Positions 1 to 9,096 of a DNA stretch of 64,000 nucleotides are shown one piece after another. A program made the translations under genes and the position numbers. Source of the DNA: Larkinella humicola (GTDB lineage Bacteria > Bacteroidota > Bacteroidia > Cytophagales > Spirosomataceae); the NCBI RefSeq assembly GCF_008727875.1, contig NZ_VTWS01000006.1:496001-560000 (forward strand), written 5' to 3'. The notes under the pieces are model-generated. The model was not told where the DNA came from. It saw only the letters and a list, made by a program, of their open reading frames with translations, and made no database searches. Numbering within the stretch: the stretch's first letter is position 1; the number at the start of each line of letters is the position of its first letter.

Positions 1-1179
1 GACGGCGACCGGTTTTCGTGGATCGAGGAAAATGCGGATGATCTGTCGGCGTCGCTGAGCGGAGAATCGACCACCACCGGCATGGAATTCATGCTTTACC
101 TGCGCTCGCAGGGTTCTACCAACGTGATTGCACAGGTTTTGTATGTTTTACCCAACTCCCCGGCAGCCGCTGCTGGCTTCAAACGGGGCGACATCATCAG
201 CAAAGTGAACGGTCAAACCATCACGACGTCCAACTACGTTTCGTTGCTCTATTCGGGCGGCACAACGTTCTCCTTTGGTCTGGCCGAATTGCAAAACAGC
301 ACGCTGGTCGATACGGATCTGACCCGCGCTGTAACGGCTACGGTTTTTCAGGCCAACCCGGTTTTCATGGATTCGGTCTACACCGTTGGCGGAAAAACCG
401 TCGGCTATCTGGTTTACAATCAATTTGTTCCGGCGCCCAACAACAGCAACGGTTCGGAATATGACGATCAGGTCGATGCCATTTTCAGCAACTTCAAAGC
501 CAAAGGCGTTAACGAACTGGTGCTGGATCTGCGCTACAATCCGGGCGGCTATACGTCCTCATCCGCCAATCTGGCCAGTTTGATCGGAAAAAATGTCGAC
601 CGAACGAAAATCTATTTCCGCGAAGAATGGAACTCTACCCTGACGCCTTATCTCCAGCAGGAATACGGCGATGAGTTCTTTATCCAGCGGTTTGTTACCA
701 AATCGCAAAACATTGGCAGCAACCTCCAGCGGGTTTTCGTGCTGACCACCGACGGAACCGCTTCGTCCAGCGAACTGATTATCAATGGATTACGCCCTTA
801 CATGACGGTAACGACCATTGGCACTACAACCTATGGCAAAAATGTGGGGTCTATCACGATAGTCGATGATTCCGGAAACATCAAATGGGGTATGCAGCCA
901 ATCGTTTTTAAGTCATTCAACAGCCTCGGCCAGTCCGATTATTCCACCGGTTTTACGCCCGCGGTGGAGGTTCAGGAACCGCTCAACCTGCAACCGCTGG
1001 GCGACGTCAGCGAACCCCTGCTCAATGAAGCACTTTACCAGATCACCGGAAGCCGCATTGCCCGGCGGGGTGTTGCCGAACCCAACCGCCTGCCCGCCCT
1101 GGGGTCGTCGATCCAGCGCAGAGCCGGCGGAGGGCGAATGATCAAAAGCTTACCAACCTTTAAACCCAGTACCCTATAA
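1..1179 (+). CDS. S41 family peptidase, 5' end outside window
   Basis: C-terminal part of a secreted or periplasmic S41 (C-terminal-processing) serine protease. The reading frame is open from base 1, so the true start lies upstream; the first in-frame ATG (82) is internal. What is visible is a PDZ-like region (SPAAAAGFKRGDIISKVNG) followed by the S41 core: DLRYNPGG, then TASSSELI, which carries the expected nucleophile Ser, and TTYGKNVGS, which carries the general-base Lys. The catalytic Ser/Lys dyad therefore looks intact. The Arg-rich tail is probably disordered. It ends 25 bp before the next same-strand gene and may be cotranscribed with it. Family assignment is confident; the substrate is unknown. 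Confidence 0.88.
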   Translation, partial: DGDRFSWIEENADDLSASLSGESTTTGMEFMLYLRSQGSTNVIAQVLYVLPNSPAAAAGFKRGDIISKVNGQTITTSNYVSLLYSGGTTFSFGLAELQNSTLVDTDLTRAVTATVFQANPVFMDSVYTVGGKTVGYLVYNQFVPAPNNSNGSEYDDQVDAIFSNFKAKGVNELVLDLRYNPGGYTSSSANLASLIGKNVDRTKIYFREEWNSTLTPYLQQEYGDEFFIQRFVTKSQNIGSNLQRVFVLTTDGTASSSELIINGLRPYMTVTTIGTTTYGKNVGSITIVDDSGNIKWGMQPIVFKSFNSLGQSDYSTGFTPAVEVQEPLNLQPLGDVSEPLLNEALYQITGSRIARRGVAEPNRLPALGSSIQRRAGGGRMIKSLPTFKPSTL

Positions 1180-1204
1180 AACACCTTTAAGCTGCCTTTT
1201 CTCC

Positions 1205-2176
1205 ATGAAAACCGCTCTGACTACGTTCTGGCTAACCCTCCTTGTCTGCCCGGCTTTTGCCCAGGGAATCACCGACTACTATCGCCCGGCGGGGGCGTCT
1301 GCGGGGGAATTCACGCCCGAGTACCGATCGGCGAAAGAACGCCGGGCCGAAATGACGAAGCTAATCGCCCGCTACGGCGAAACGTATATCCGGGAGCGTT
1401 GGTACATCGGAGGAGACGGTTTTTTTCGAACCGACAAAGGGCAGCTTGACCAAACCTTCAACGGATTGATCAGTACAAAATCCACTACGCAAACCGGCTG
1501 GAGTGCCGTTGTGGGCTGGGTTGGCAACGAACGCTGGGCGGTGGAAGGCGGCTACGCCCGTTCGCCTATTCACAATACGCTGGTGGTGGGCACCGGTTCG
1601 AACGCCCTCGACCTGCGCTTTGAGAACAACAAGCACGGTTTTGTGGTACGCGGCAAACGGCTGATGCGGTTGGGCAACCGAACCGCCCGTCGCTCCGGCT
1701 TGTGGCTCGGAGCCGGGGTCTGGATGGTGCCGAACAATGGCCAGCAAGTCAGCAACTTTTTGGTGGAAGGCTACAGCTACAGTGGTTCCGGGGGCGGTTT
1801 TGGCCGCACCAGCCGCACCCGGGTCGACACCCTCCAGATTTTTGGGGCAACCCGCCTGAGTCCGCGCCTGAATGGTATGGCCGAAGCCTCGGCCGAATAT
1901 ACCGTCAAGCTGGGCGGAAAAGCCGAACTCAGTCTGTTTGCCCGGAAATACTGGGGACTTAGTAACTCAATCACAACCAACCTGTTATACACCGTAAACC
2001 GCGGAGAGTCGCAATCCGCCGTCCTTCGGGCCGACGGCAGCGGCTGGAGCGTAGGCGTATCCTTGCGATACGTCTACGCCCTCCGCTATGACCTGCGAAA
2101 AATGCCGGGCATCTTCAATCTGCGGGGCAACCGACCGGAACCGGTCAGCGAAAAACGACGGCGTACTCAATTGTAA
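1205..2176 (+). CDS. Secreted protein, probable outer-membrane beta-barrel
   Basis: 323-residue protein I do not recognise at family level. It opens with a clear Sec signal peptide (MKTALTTFWLTLLVCPAFAQ, cleavage after the AQ). The rest is rich in alternating aromatic and polar residues and in Gly, with short strand-like segments ending in aromatic residues (for example WAVEGGYA, LWLGAGVWMV, ELSLFARKYWGL, WSVGVSLRYVY). This pattern is typical of an 8- to 10-stranded outer-membrane barrel. The short basic tail after the last strand-like segment is unusual for a barrel, where the final strand normally ends the protein. The start is set by the signal peptide. The gene lies directly after the S41 protease and a terminator-like hairpin follows it. 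Function is unknown. Confidence 0.7.
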   Translation: MKTALTTFWLTLLVCPAFAQGITDYYRPAGASAGEFTPEYRSAKERRAEMTKLIARYGETYIRERWYIGGDGFFRTDKGQLDQTFNGLISTKSTTQTGWSAVVGWVGNERWAVEGGYARSPIHNTLVVGTGSNALDLRFENNKHGFVVRGKRLMRLGNRTARRSGLWLGAGVWMVPNNGQQVSNFLVEGYSYSGSGGGFGRTSRTRVDTLQIFGATRLSPRLNGMAEASAEYTVKLGGKAELSLFARKYWGLSNSITTNLLYTVNRGESQSAVLRADGSGWSVGVSLRYVYALRYDLRKMPGIFNLRGNRPEPVSEKRRRTQL

Positions 2177-2223
2177 GTTCATGCGTATTGATTCTAAAAA
2201 CAATTAACATCCATTTTCTTTCA

Positions 2224-2251
2224 CCGTTGCCCCATCGGTAACGGGCTTTTC
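2224..2251 (+). terminator. Terminator-like hairpin
   Basis: CCGTT (2224-2228) pairs with AACGG (2240-2244) with an inner CC/GG extension, followed by a T-rich run on the + strand. It lies 47 bp after the barrel-protein gene and before the Kelch gene, so it probably ends the upstream transcript. The stem is short, so confidence is moderate. Confidence 0.45.
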
Positions 2252-2277
2252 TGTTTACTCACTTTCCCCTTTTTTCT

Positions 2278-3333
2278 ATGAAAATTTCATTTCCCCGCGT
2301 GTTGCGCTCTAAACCCTCGACGGTAAGCTCATTTTTTAAGAATCGTTTTTCGATCCTGATTCCGGCTTTTTCCTACACCTTAATCTGGGTGTTGTGGGGC
2401 GCTATACTGAGCAGTTGCTCCTCCGAAGACGACGTTGCGGTTTTGGGCGACTGGAATCGCCGTTCTGATTTTGAAGGCGTGGCCCGAAACGCCGTAGCCG
2501 GTTTTGTGCTGAACAATGTGGCCTACATGGGTACCGGTACTAACGCCGACAACGACCGGCTGAAGGATTTCTGGTCGTATGACCCGGCCCGCAACACCTG
2601 GACGCAGTTGGCCGATTTTGGCGGAGAAGCCCGCAATACCGCCGTTGGTTTTGCCGTCGGCACGAAAGGCTATCTGGGTACGGGTCTGAATGCCAACAGC
2701 GACCGGCTGAAAGATTTCTGGGAATTTGACCCTGCTTCGAACGCCTGGAAACGCATCGCCGACTTCGGTGGCACCGCCCGACGCAACGCGGTGGCGTTTT
2801 CGGTGGGCAACAAAGGCTACGTGGGCACCGGTTTCGACGGGAATTATCTGAAAGACTTTTGGTCGTATGATCCCACCAAAGATACCTGGGAGAAAACAGC
2901 CAGCTACGGCGGGGCGAAACGACTGGGAGCCCTCTCGTTCGTGATCGACGGACTGGCGTATGTCGGAACCGGCAACAACAACGGATCGGCCGAAAAAGAC
3001 TGGTGGGCTTACGATGCGACCAAAGATGAGTGGATCGAAAAAGGTGATTTTGAAAGTGATGAACTGGTACAACGCAGCTACGCCGTTGGGTTTTCAATTG
3101 GGAACAAAGGCTACGTAACCCTCGGGGATGGCAGCACGGCGGTTTGGGTGTATGACGCTGCCACGGACGATTGGTATGAGCAGGGCATATTCGAAGGATC
3201 GGCCCGACAATATGCCTTTGGATTCTCCATCAACGGCAAAGGCTACGTCACCACCGGCAGCAGCGGTTCCGGCCGGTTCGACGACCTCTGGGAATTTGAC
3301 CCCACCGTTGAACAGGACACGGACACGAATTGA
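2278..3333 (+). CDS. Kelch-repeat lipoprotein
   Basis: 351-residue protein with an N-terminal hydrophobic segment ending in a lipobox-like LSSC (about residues 44-47), so it is probably a lipoprotein after signal peptidase II processing. The body is five to six Kelch-type blades with the recurring pattern GYxGTGx...DFWxYDPxxxxW, a beta-propeller scaffold. Blades repeat about every 50 residues. The long basic N-terminus ahead of the hydrophobic helix is unusual, but I see no better downstream start. Its stop is 7 bp from the DUF4907 gene, with a DUF4270 gene after that, so the three probably act together at the cell surface. The ligand is unknown. Kelch propellers bind partners as often as they catalyse, and no catalytic residues are recognisable here. 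Confidence 0.85.
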   Translation: MKISFPRVLRSKPSTVSSFFKNRFSILIPAFSYTLIWVLWGAILSSCSSEDDVAVLGDWNRRSDFEGVARNAVAGFVLNNVAYMGTGTNADNDRLKDFWSYDPARNTWTQLADFGGEARNTAVGFAVGTKGYLGTGLNANSDRLKDFWEFDPASNAWKRIADFGGTARRNAVAFSVGNKGYVGTGFDGNYLKDFWSYDPTKDTWEKTASYGGAKRLGALSFVIDGLAYVGTGNNNGSAEKDWWAYDATKDEWIEKGDFESDELVQRSYAVGFSIGNKGYVTLGDGSTAVWVYDAATDDWYEQGIFEGSARQYAFGFSINGKGYVTTGSSGSGRFDDLWEFDPTVEQDTDTN

Positions 3334-3340
3334 TGGGCTC

Positions 3341-3664
3341 ATGAAAGGCAAAAAATTTCAGTCCCTGGCGATTCTATTGATCGGGCTGGCTATTGTTACG
3401 ACGTACAGCCTGTTCCGTCAAAAATCGCAGTATGAGCTTCAAACGACCCAGGCACCGACGGGCTGGGGGTATCAGGTTATGCTGAACGGCAAAACCGTGA
3501 TCGACCAGCCGACGGTGCCGGGTCTGCCGGGGCAACGCGGTTTTGCCAGCGAAGCCCTGGCCCGAAAAGTGGGTGAATGCGTTGTTTCCAAGCTGCGTCA
3601 GGGGCAATTCCCACCCACGCTCACCCCGCCGGAACTCAGCCAGCTGGGCATAGCAGTTCCGTAA
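3341..3664 (+). CDS. DUF4907 family protein
   Basis: 107 residues. The start at 3341 (MKGKKFQSLAILL) gives one N-terminal membrane-spanning or signal-anchor helix (about residues 5-22) followed by a small soluble domain with YELQTTQAPTGWGYQVML and GQRGFASEALARKVGECV. That matches the Bacteroidota DUF4907 family, whose role is unknown. The frame stays open further upstream but there it overlaps the Kelch gene, and the chosen ATG lies 7 bp after the Kelch stop, as expected in an operon. DUF4907 next to Kelch and DUF4270 lipoproteins suggests an envelope complex, but that is inference from neighbourhood only. Confidence 0.72.
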   Translation: MKGKKFQSLAILLIGLAIVTTYSLFRQKSQYELQTTQAPTGWGYQVMLNGKTVIDQPTVPGLPGQRGFASEALARKVGECVVSKLRQGQFPPTLTPPELSQLGIAVP

Positions 3665-3667
3665 TCG

Positions 3668-3747
3668 ATTTACGGTTTTCAGTTTACGGTTTACGGTGGC
3701 TGACGCGTGCTTCAACCAGAATGCGCCAGCCACTGAAAACCGTAAAC
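3668..3747. repeat. Dispersed hairpin family A, copy 1
   Basis: Imperfect inverted repeat. The left side contains TTTACGGTTTTCAGTTTACGG and GGTGGCTGACGCG; the right side contains GCGCCAGCCAC then TGAAAACCGTAAAC. The right arm lacks one of the TTTACGG units found on the left, so this copy is partly decayed. It shares core and loop-side sequences with the copies at 33750-33827 and 43159-43248. It lies between the DUF4907 and DUF4270 genes. Confidence 0.8.
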
Positions 3748-3788
3748 TACTATACAGTATTTAGTCCCCCCTACTTTAGAAAAAATAC

Positions 3789-5102
3789 ATGCGAACTTTA
3801 CTGCGCTTAGCGCTACCGATGGTGGCCGGAATGTTGATTTCCGGCTGCATGTCGGGGGATCTGGACGTCGGCCAAAATCTGATCAATCCCGACGAAATGG
3901 AACTCCAGTACATCGACACGGTAACGGTCAATCTGTCGACCATCATGGCCCCCGACTCGTTTGTTACCTCGTCCGACAGCACGATTCTGGTGGGGCGCTG
4001 GACCGACTCCCAGACGGGCCAGATGGAAGGCCGGGGATTTGCGTCCTTATCGTATGTCACCAACGATTTACCCGATCAGAAGGGCATCCGGTTCGACTCG
4101 CTGGTGCTGGAAATGGTGTACGGTTATTCGGTGGGCGACACCCTGAAACCGTTTACGCTTCAGATTCACCAGCTTCGGCAGCCGCTCGATATCGGGGCGG
4201 TTCATTACAACACGCAATCGGTCGCCTATAACGCCACACCATTGATTACCACCACCTTTCTCCCCCAATTCAAGGAAGAAATCCGGCAGGTTCGGGTTCG
4301 GATCCCCGACGCACTGGCGCAGTCGTTTTACGCCAAGCTAGTTAGCAAGGAGATCAACAGCAGCGAATCCATGTCTGATTACTGGAAGGGGTTTGCGTTT
4401 TTGAGTCCAGCGGCCAGCAATGTCTTTCTGGGGTTAAACCTCACCTCATCGCTTTCCGGCATCCGGTTGTATTACCGGGGCAACGACATCAGCCAGACGG
4501 CGGGTAATCTGCTCTTTCCGTTCCAGTCGTCGCAATTTACCCAACTGACCAACAACCGGAGCGGAACGCCTTTGCAGGCCTTGCAACGCGCATCGGATGC
4601 AGTTTCCAGCCGAACGACGCAAAATTCATCGTTCGTCGTGCCCGGTGCGTTTCTGTCCACCCGACTCGAAATCCCGTCGCTGAGTGAGTTTATCAAACCG
4701 GAAAACTTCATTGGCCTGAACCGCGCGGAACTGATTATCGAACCCATCCGGCGGGATGTGCGCGACAACAATGCGCCCCCCGACCAGTTGGCACTGTATT
4801 TCACCAACAATCAAAACGAAACTTTAGAAGCCGTTCCCGGTTTTTCCACCGGTGCATCGGCCGCCGTCGCCAGCTATTCGTATTTGCCAAACGCCATCGA
4901 ACTGGAGGATGCGTACGTCTTCAACATCACCCATTACGTCAACCAGGTCATGAGAGGGCTGTCTGTCAACCGGCCGATGTTGCTGAAGGTTCCGACCGGA
5001 CAGAGTACGATGAAGACCATGATTCAACGCGTCGCGTTTGGAAACCGGCAAAGCACCACCGACCGCATCCGATTGAAATTGTACATTACGTCGGATACGT
5101 AA
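3789..5102 (+). CDS. DUF4270 family lipoprotein
   Basis: 437-residue predicted lipoprotein. The N-terminal signal ends in a lipobox, LISGC (about residues 16-20), and then comes the DUF4270 pattern: DLDVGQNLI, DTVTVNLSTI, DSFVTSSDSTILVGRW, followed by strand-rich segments with RFDSLVLEM and the C-terminal FGNRQSTTDRIRLKLY. Members of this Bacteroidota family are surface or periplasmic lipoproteins of unknown function that often sit beside Kelch-domain proteins, which is the arrangement here. The gene starts 124 bp after DUF4907, with hairpin A1 between them. No catalytic motif is visible. Length is normal for the family. Confidence 0.82.
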   Translation: MRTLLRLALPMVAGMLISGCMSGDLDVGQNLINPDEMELQYIDTVTVNLSTIMAPDSFVTSSDSTILVGRWTDSQTGQMEGRGFASLSYVTNDLPDQKGIRFDSLVLEMVYGYSVGDTLKPFTLQIHQLRQPLDIGAVHYNTQSVAYNATPLITTTFLPQFKEEIRQVRVRIPDALAQSFYAKLVSKEINSSESMSDYWKGFAFLSPAASNVFLGLNLTSSLSGIRLYYRGNDISQTAGNLLFPFQSSQFTQLTNNRSGTPLQALQRASDAVSSRTTQNSSFVVPGAFLSTRLEIPSLSEFIKPENFIGLNRAELIIEPIRRDVRDNNAPPDQLALYFTNNQNETLEAVPGFSTGASAAVASYSYLPNAIELEDAYVFNITHYVNQVMRGLSVNRPMLLKVPTGQSTMKTMIQRVAFGNRQSTTDRIRLKLYITSDT

Positions 5103-5135
5103 CCAAAACGTTGGGCGGTTTGGAAGTCCAAATTT

Positions 5136-5327
5136 AACCGCCGAAATGAATGTTTATCAGCCCGCTGCTTCAGCTGTGGGTAAACTGACACGAAACCGAA
5201 TCATTACGAAACCGTTTTAACGGTTTGTCGGACGATGAAACCGTTAAAACGGTTCTGGTAGCAGGGAGTTACTTTTCGCTTGACCCACAGCTAAAGCTGT
5301 GGGCTGATAAACATTTTTTCGGCGGTT
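5136..5327. repeat. Large cruciform inverted repeat (family D)
   Basis: The outer arms are 5136-5181 and 5283-5327. They share AACCGCCGAAA.../TTTCGGCGGTT, TGTTTATCAGCC/GGCTGATAAACA and AGCTGTGGGT/ACCCACAGCT, with a few mismatches. Inside them are AACCGTTTTAACGGTTT (5210-5226) and its exact complement (5238-5254), each of which is also nearly self-palindromic. The unit fills most of the 356-bp gap between the DUF4270 gene and the phosphatase gene. No ORF with coding character is visible inside it. It resembles REP/BIME-type elements, but that is inference. Confidence 0.8.
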
Positions 5328-5458
5328 ATTTTGCGGTAGGCTGATTAACATTCAGTTAGCGACTGTCTAAATCTTTACAAAAATTTAACAAGCTGAACGC
5401 CAGCGGTTCTAACGGCTTTTCAGTATTTTACCGGTTCATTAGCTTACTGCTTTCCGGT

Positions 5459-6559
5459 ATGAACCAACCGATACGAATTTTCACGCTGGCTTTTTTTCTG
5501 GTCATCAGCAGCCTTTCTTTCGCCACGGCGCAGCAAACGCAAAACGTCATTCTGGTTACGCTCGACGGGGTTCGCTGGCAGGAGGTGTTTTCCGGTGCTG
5601 ATTCGACGCTGTTGTTCGACCCGGCTTATTCGCCCGACACGGCCACGGCACGAAAGTTTTTCTGGGCGGCCACACCCCGGGAACGACGCCAGCGGTTGTT
5701 TCCGTTCTTCTGGAATACCGTCGCCAAAGAAGGGCAGCTTTACGGGAACCGCCTGAAAAACAGCCGCGTCAATGCCTCAAATCCGTACTGGTTCAGCTAT
5801 CCGGGGTACAACGAAATTCTTTCCGGTTATGCCGACGACCGCATCAAGTCGAATGATAAAATCGACAATCCGAATACCACCGTTCTCGAATTTCTCCATA
5901 ACCAACCCGATTACAAGGGCCGGATTGCGGCTTTTTCATCCTGGGATGTGATCGAAGCGGCTGTAAACGAGAAGAAAACCGGTATTTTCGCCAGTGCCGG
6001 TAACGAGTTGATTCCATCCCCAAAAACCGCCACCGATTCGCTGCTCAACAGCATGATGACGACCATTCCCGCGCAGGTCTGGGACAAATCCGTCCGCAGC
6101 GATTTCCTGACCTATTATGCCGCCAAAAACTACCTGCTGCAAAACCGCCCCCGGGTGCTGTTCATGCAGTTTGACGAAACCGACGGGCTGGCCCACGCCG
6201 GGCGGTATGCCGACGATCTGCGCATGGTGAACACCGCCGATGCGTTCATGGCCGACCTCTGGAAAACCATCCAGCAAATTCCGCAATACGCCGGAAAAAC
6301 CACGCTCATCCTGACCACCGACCACGGACGGGGCCACACGCCGAAAGCCACCTGGAAAGGTCACGGTGCCAAAACACCGGATTCCTACCAGATGTGGTTC
6401 GCCGTGATCGGCCCGGACACGCCACCCACCGGCGAACAGTCCGGCGGACCAGTCTTGTTTCAGAACCAGTTGGCGGCTACGGTGGCGAAGCTGTTGGGCC
6501 AGACGTTCACCTGTGAACACCCGGTGGGGCCACCGGTTCTGACGGTTTTGAAACCGTGA
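5459..6559 (+). CDS. Secreted alkaline phosphatase superfamily enzyme
   Basis: 366-residue protein with a Sec signal peptide (about residues 1-24, ending FATAQQ). The mature part starts QNVILVTLDGVRWQEVF, the metal-binding Asp strand of the alkaline phosphatase/phosphodiesterase/sulfatase fold. SYPGYNEILSGYAD probably contains the nucleophile region, FMQFDETDGLAHAGRY carries the metal-binding Asp/His, and TTDHGRGHTP plus WKGHGA carry the remaining Asp/His ligands. The likely reaction is hydrolysis of a phosphate mono- or diester in the periplasm. Substrate cannot be read from sequence. It is convergent with the MFS gene (20-bp gap). The family is well supported; the exact type (phosphopentomutase-like, NPP-like or PafA-like) is open. 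Confidence 0.8.
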   Translation: MNQPIRIFTLAFFLVISSLSFATAQQTQNVILVTLDGVRWQEVFSGADSTLLFDPAYSPDTATARKFFWAATPRERRQRLFPFFWNTVAKEGQLYGNRLKNSRVNASNPYWFSYPGYNEILSGYADDRIKSNDKIDNPNTTVLEFLHNQPDYKGRIAAFSSWDVIEAAVNEKKTGIFASAGNELIPSPKTATDSLLNSMMTTIPAQVWDKSVRSDFLTYYAAKNYLLQNRPRVLFMQFDETDGLAHAGRYADDLRMVNTADAFMADLWKTIQQIPQYAGKTTLILTTDHGRGHTPKATWKGHGAKTPDSYQMWFAVIGPDTPPTGEQSGGPVLFQNQLAATVAKLLGQTFTCEHPVGPPVLTVLKP

Positions 6560-6578
6560 ACCTACTGAAACCGGCTTT

Positions 6579-7943
6579 TCAGTCAGGAGCCAGAACGACC
6601 CGTTCCATTTTCGGAACCAGCAGATGAATGATCCCCAGCGCGAGCAGATACGAGCAGGCAGCGACCACAAACAGCGGAAAATACCCATACCGAACGCGGA
6701 TGATACCCGCCACCAGCGCCAGCAGAACGCCGGAAATAGCCCCGACCGCCCCCCCAATTCCCGTGACCTGAGCCACCAGCGGTTTGGGAAAAAGATCGGT
6801 GACGCTGGCGAACAAGGTCGCCGAAAAACCCTGGTGAGCTGCCGTAGCCAGTGAAATCAAGCCAATGGCCACCCCTAAACTGTGCGTCTGAGCGGCCAGC
6901 ACAATCGGCACCACGCAGAGGGCACAAATCAGCCAGGTGATCTTGCGGGCGCGGTTGACCGACCAGCCGATTTTGAGAAAGTAACTTGATAGCCAGCCGA
7001 AGAAAATACTGCCCACATCGGTAACGAGGTAAATCACCAGAAACGGTAACCCCAGATTTTTGAGGTCGAGCTTCTGGTCCAGGGCTTCGCTGCTGTTGAA
7101 AAAATCGGGCAACCAGGTCAGATAAATCCAGAAAACCGGGTCGATCAGAAATTTGCATCCCGCATACGCCCAGGTCTGGCGGTAGCGCAGCAGTTGCCAC
7201 CAGGACACGGAAGCCCGCTCCGGCTCGGGAACCTCATCGGCCCGAATCAAAGCGTGTTCGCCGGGCGACAAACGGGGATGTTCGGCCAGCGGGCGGTAAA
7301 TCAACAGCCAGGCCACCAGCAGCCCGATACCGAGTAAACCGGTGAGCAGAAAGCAACTTCGCCAGCCGTATTGCAGCGTCAGGAACGGCACGAGCCAGGC
7401 CGTCAGAATGATCCCGATGTTGCCGCTGGCGTTAAAAATACCAAACGCAATCGAGCGTTCCTTTTGCGGAAACCATTCCGACACCGTGCGCGTAGCCGCC
7501 GGAAAATTCCCGGCCTCGCCAACGGCCAGCCCCGCCCGGGCCAACGCCAGCGACCGGATCGAGCCAACCAGCGAGGTCAGCATACCAGCCAGACTCCAGA
7601 TCATCACAAACAGCGAAAATCCCCGCCGAAGGCCCAGCCGCGTGGTGAGCCAGCCCGTCAGCAGAAAGCCCAACGCATAGGCCGCTTTGAAAGCCGCATC
7701 GACAAACCCCATCTGCTCCTTAAACTGCCCGTCGAGCGCCGGGGTCAGAACCGCGTCGGCAGGAAGCCCCAGCATATCCCGCTTGAAAGACGGGTCAATC
7801 ATGGTGAACGACAGCACGTTGCGATCCACGTAGTTGACGATGCCCGACAGAAACAAAACCGCCAGCACCCACCAGCGCAGGTTTTTCCAGGGTTTGTAGC
7901 CGGTAGACGGTTTCAGATCCGGTACGTTGCGGGGTTGATTCAT
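6579..7943 (-). CDS. MFS permease, ACS (anion:cation symporter) type, probable sialic/sugar-acid uptake
   Basis: 454-residue inner-membrane transporter with about 12 hydrophobic helices. It carries the ACS-type NYVDRNVLSF motif at the end of helix 1 and a GEAGNFPAATRTVSEWFP loop, as in hexuronate and sialate symporters. The start is placed at 7943 (MNQPRNVPD); the longer frame upstream lies inside nanM and has no membrane-protein character. The ATG overlaps the nanM stop as ATGA, indicating translational coupling. As last gene of the sialidase locus it probably imports the monosaccharide released outside. The substrate (N-acetylneuraminate or another acidic sugar) is inferred from neighbours. 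Confidence 0.82.
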   Translation of the reverse strand: MNQPRNVPDLKPSTGYKPWKNLRWWVLAVLFLSGIVNYVDRNVLSFTMIDPSFKRDMLGLPADAVLTPALDGQFKEQMGFVDAAFKAAYALGFLLTGWLTTRLGLRRGFSLFVMIWSLAGMLTSLVGSIRSLALARAGLAVGEAGNFPAATRTVSEWFPQKERSIAFGIFNASGNIGIILTAWLVPFLTLQYGWRSCFLLTGLLGIGLLVAWLLIYRPLAEHPRLSPGEHALIRADEVPEPERASVSWWQLLRYRQTWAYAGCKFLIDPVFWIYLTWLPDFFNSSEALDQKLDLKNLGLPFLVIYLVTDVGSIFFGWLSSYFLKIGWSVNRARKITWLICALCVVPIVLAAQTHSLGVAIGLISLATAAHQGFSATLFASVTDLFPKPLVAQVTGIGGAVGAISGVLLALVAGIIRVRYGYFPLFVVAACSYLLALGIIHLLVPKMERVVLAPD

Positions 7944-9043
7944 GGGGTTGTGGGGCTGGTGATGAGTACCCGGTTGGTGCGAAAGCCGGGTCGTACCTCG
8001 CCACCGGGAAGAACCCACTTTCCGTCCCAGACCACCGCGGGCGTCGTAACGGGTGCCCATAACACTGGTTTCTCCGTGCGATCATTCGACCCGGTTTTGG
8101 GAATGACGTTGCCAGTAACCGTCCAGGTATTGGTCGGGGTGTGGTAGGCCAGAACTTCGGTGCGAAAACCGGGATGATTTTCTTTCAGAATCAGATTCCG
8201 GTCGGCATTGGCCCCGTCGTCGCCACCCGGCACCAGCAGTTGGGCCTGTCCAAGGGGAAAAGCGGGTGAGGGCGCGGCAACGGTGGGATTCGGCAAATCG
8301 GCCAGGCGTGCCCAGGTCCGTTGCGCGGGGTCGTAGGCATACGCATCGGCCAGATACCGGCGTTTGATCGCTCCGGTTTTTGGCTCCGCAAAGACTTCCG
8401 TACCGCTGAAGAGAAAGAATTTCCCGGCCTGCGCCCCGGCCACCGCCAGCATTCGGCCCGGCCCCGGCCAGGGGGGTAACCGCTGCCAGCCCGCTTCGGG
8501 TTGGCGCAAATCCAGGCTCAGAAAAAGGTTTTCGGCGGTGGTGTCGGTCGGCGTTTCAATGCCGCCAGCTACATAAACGATTCCGTTGAGAACCGCCCCG
8601 CAGGCATTCGCCAGTGGCAACGGCAGCGGACTCAGGCTTTTAGCCGTCACCTGTCCATGCTGGTATTGCAATACCAATACATCCGGATAATGCCGCTCGC
8701 CGTCAGCACCGCCGATGCACAAAATACCATCAGGCACCGTCAGGGCCACGCTGTACCCCATTTTTCGCGGCAGTTTGCCCACTTTTTTCCAGGAACCGTC
8801 CGGTTTTTCCAGCACAAACAGATCGTCGTACCAGGTTTTTGGCGTTTTGCCCCAGGGACCCACATTATCGGGGAAATTAGCGCCCCCTCCTACCAGCAAA
8901 GCCCCGTTGCTGATTCCGGCAACAGAACCCGCAAACCCCACCGGATCGGGAACGGAAGGCAACGTTCGCCAGGTCAGCGATTGCGCCAAAGCAAGATCAT
9001 ATACCATTGAAAAGAGAAGAACAAGAAACCCGTTTCGAGTCAT
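7940..9043 (-). CDS. nanM: NanM-type Kelch mutarotase (N-acetylneuraminate epimerase family)
   Basis: 367 residues from the start at 9043, chosen because it begins a signal peptide (MTRNGFLVLLFSMVYDLALAQ). The mature protein is a six-bladed Kelch propeller with GFAGSVAGISNGALLVGGGANFP near the N-terminus and a C-terminal GGEVRPGFRTNRV. It matches the cyclically permuted mutarotase/NanM family, which speeds alpha/beta anomer exchange of sialic acid in the periplasm. It lies between nanA and the permease and overlaps the permease start by 4 bp. The NanM-type function is supported by family and context; the true sugar is not proven. Confidence 0.8.
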   Translation of the reverse strand: MTRNGFLVLLFSMVYDLALAQSLTWRTLPSVPDPVGFAGSVAGISNGALLVGGGANFPDNVGPWGKTPKTWYDDLFVLEKPDGSWKKVGKLPRKMGYSVALTVPDGILCIGGADGERHYPDVLVLQYQHGQVTAKSLSPLPLPLANACGAVLNGIVYVAGGIETPTDTTAENLFLSLDLRQPEAGWQRLPPWPGPGRMLAVAGAQAGKFFLFSGTEVFAEPKTGAIKRRYLADAYAYDPAQRTWARLADLPNPTVAAPSPAFPLGQAQLLVPGGDDGANADRNLILKENHPGFRTEVLAYHTPTNTWTVTGNVIPKTGSNDRTEKPVLWAPVTTPAVVWDGKWVLPGGEVRPGFRTNRVLITSPTTP

Positions 9044-9096
9044 AACGTCTATAAAAAACCGCGTTGGTGGGCCATCCAGCCCGTTCAAAAACCGAC

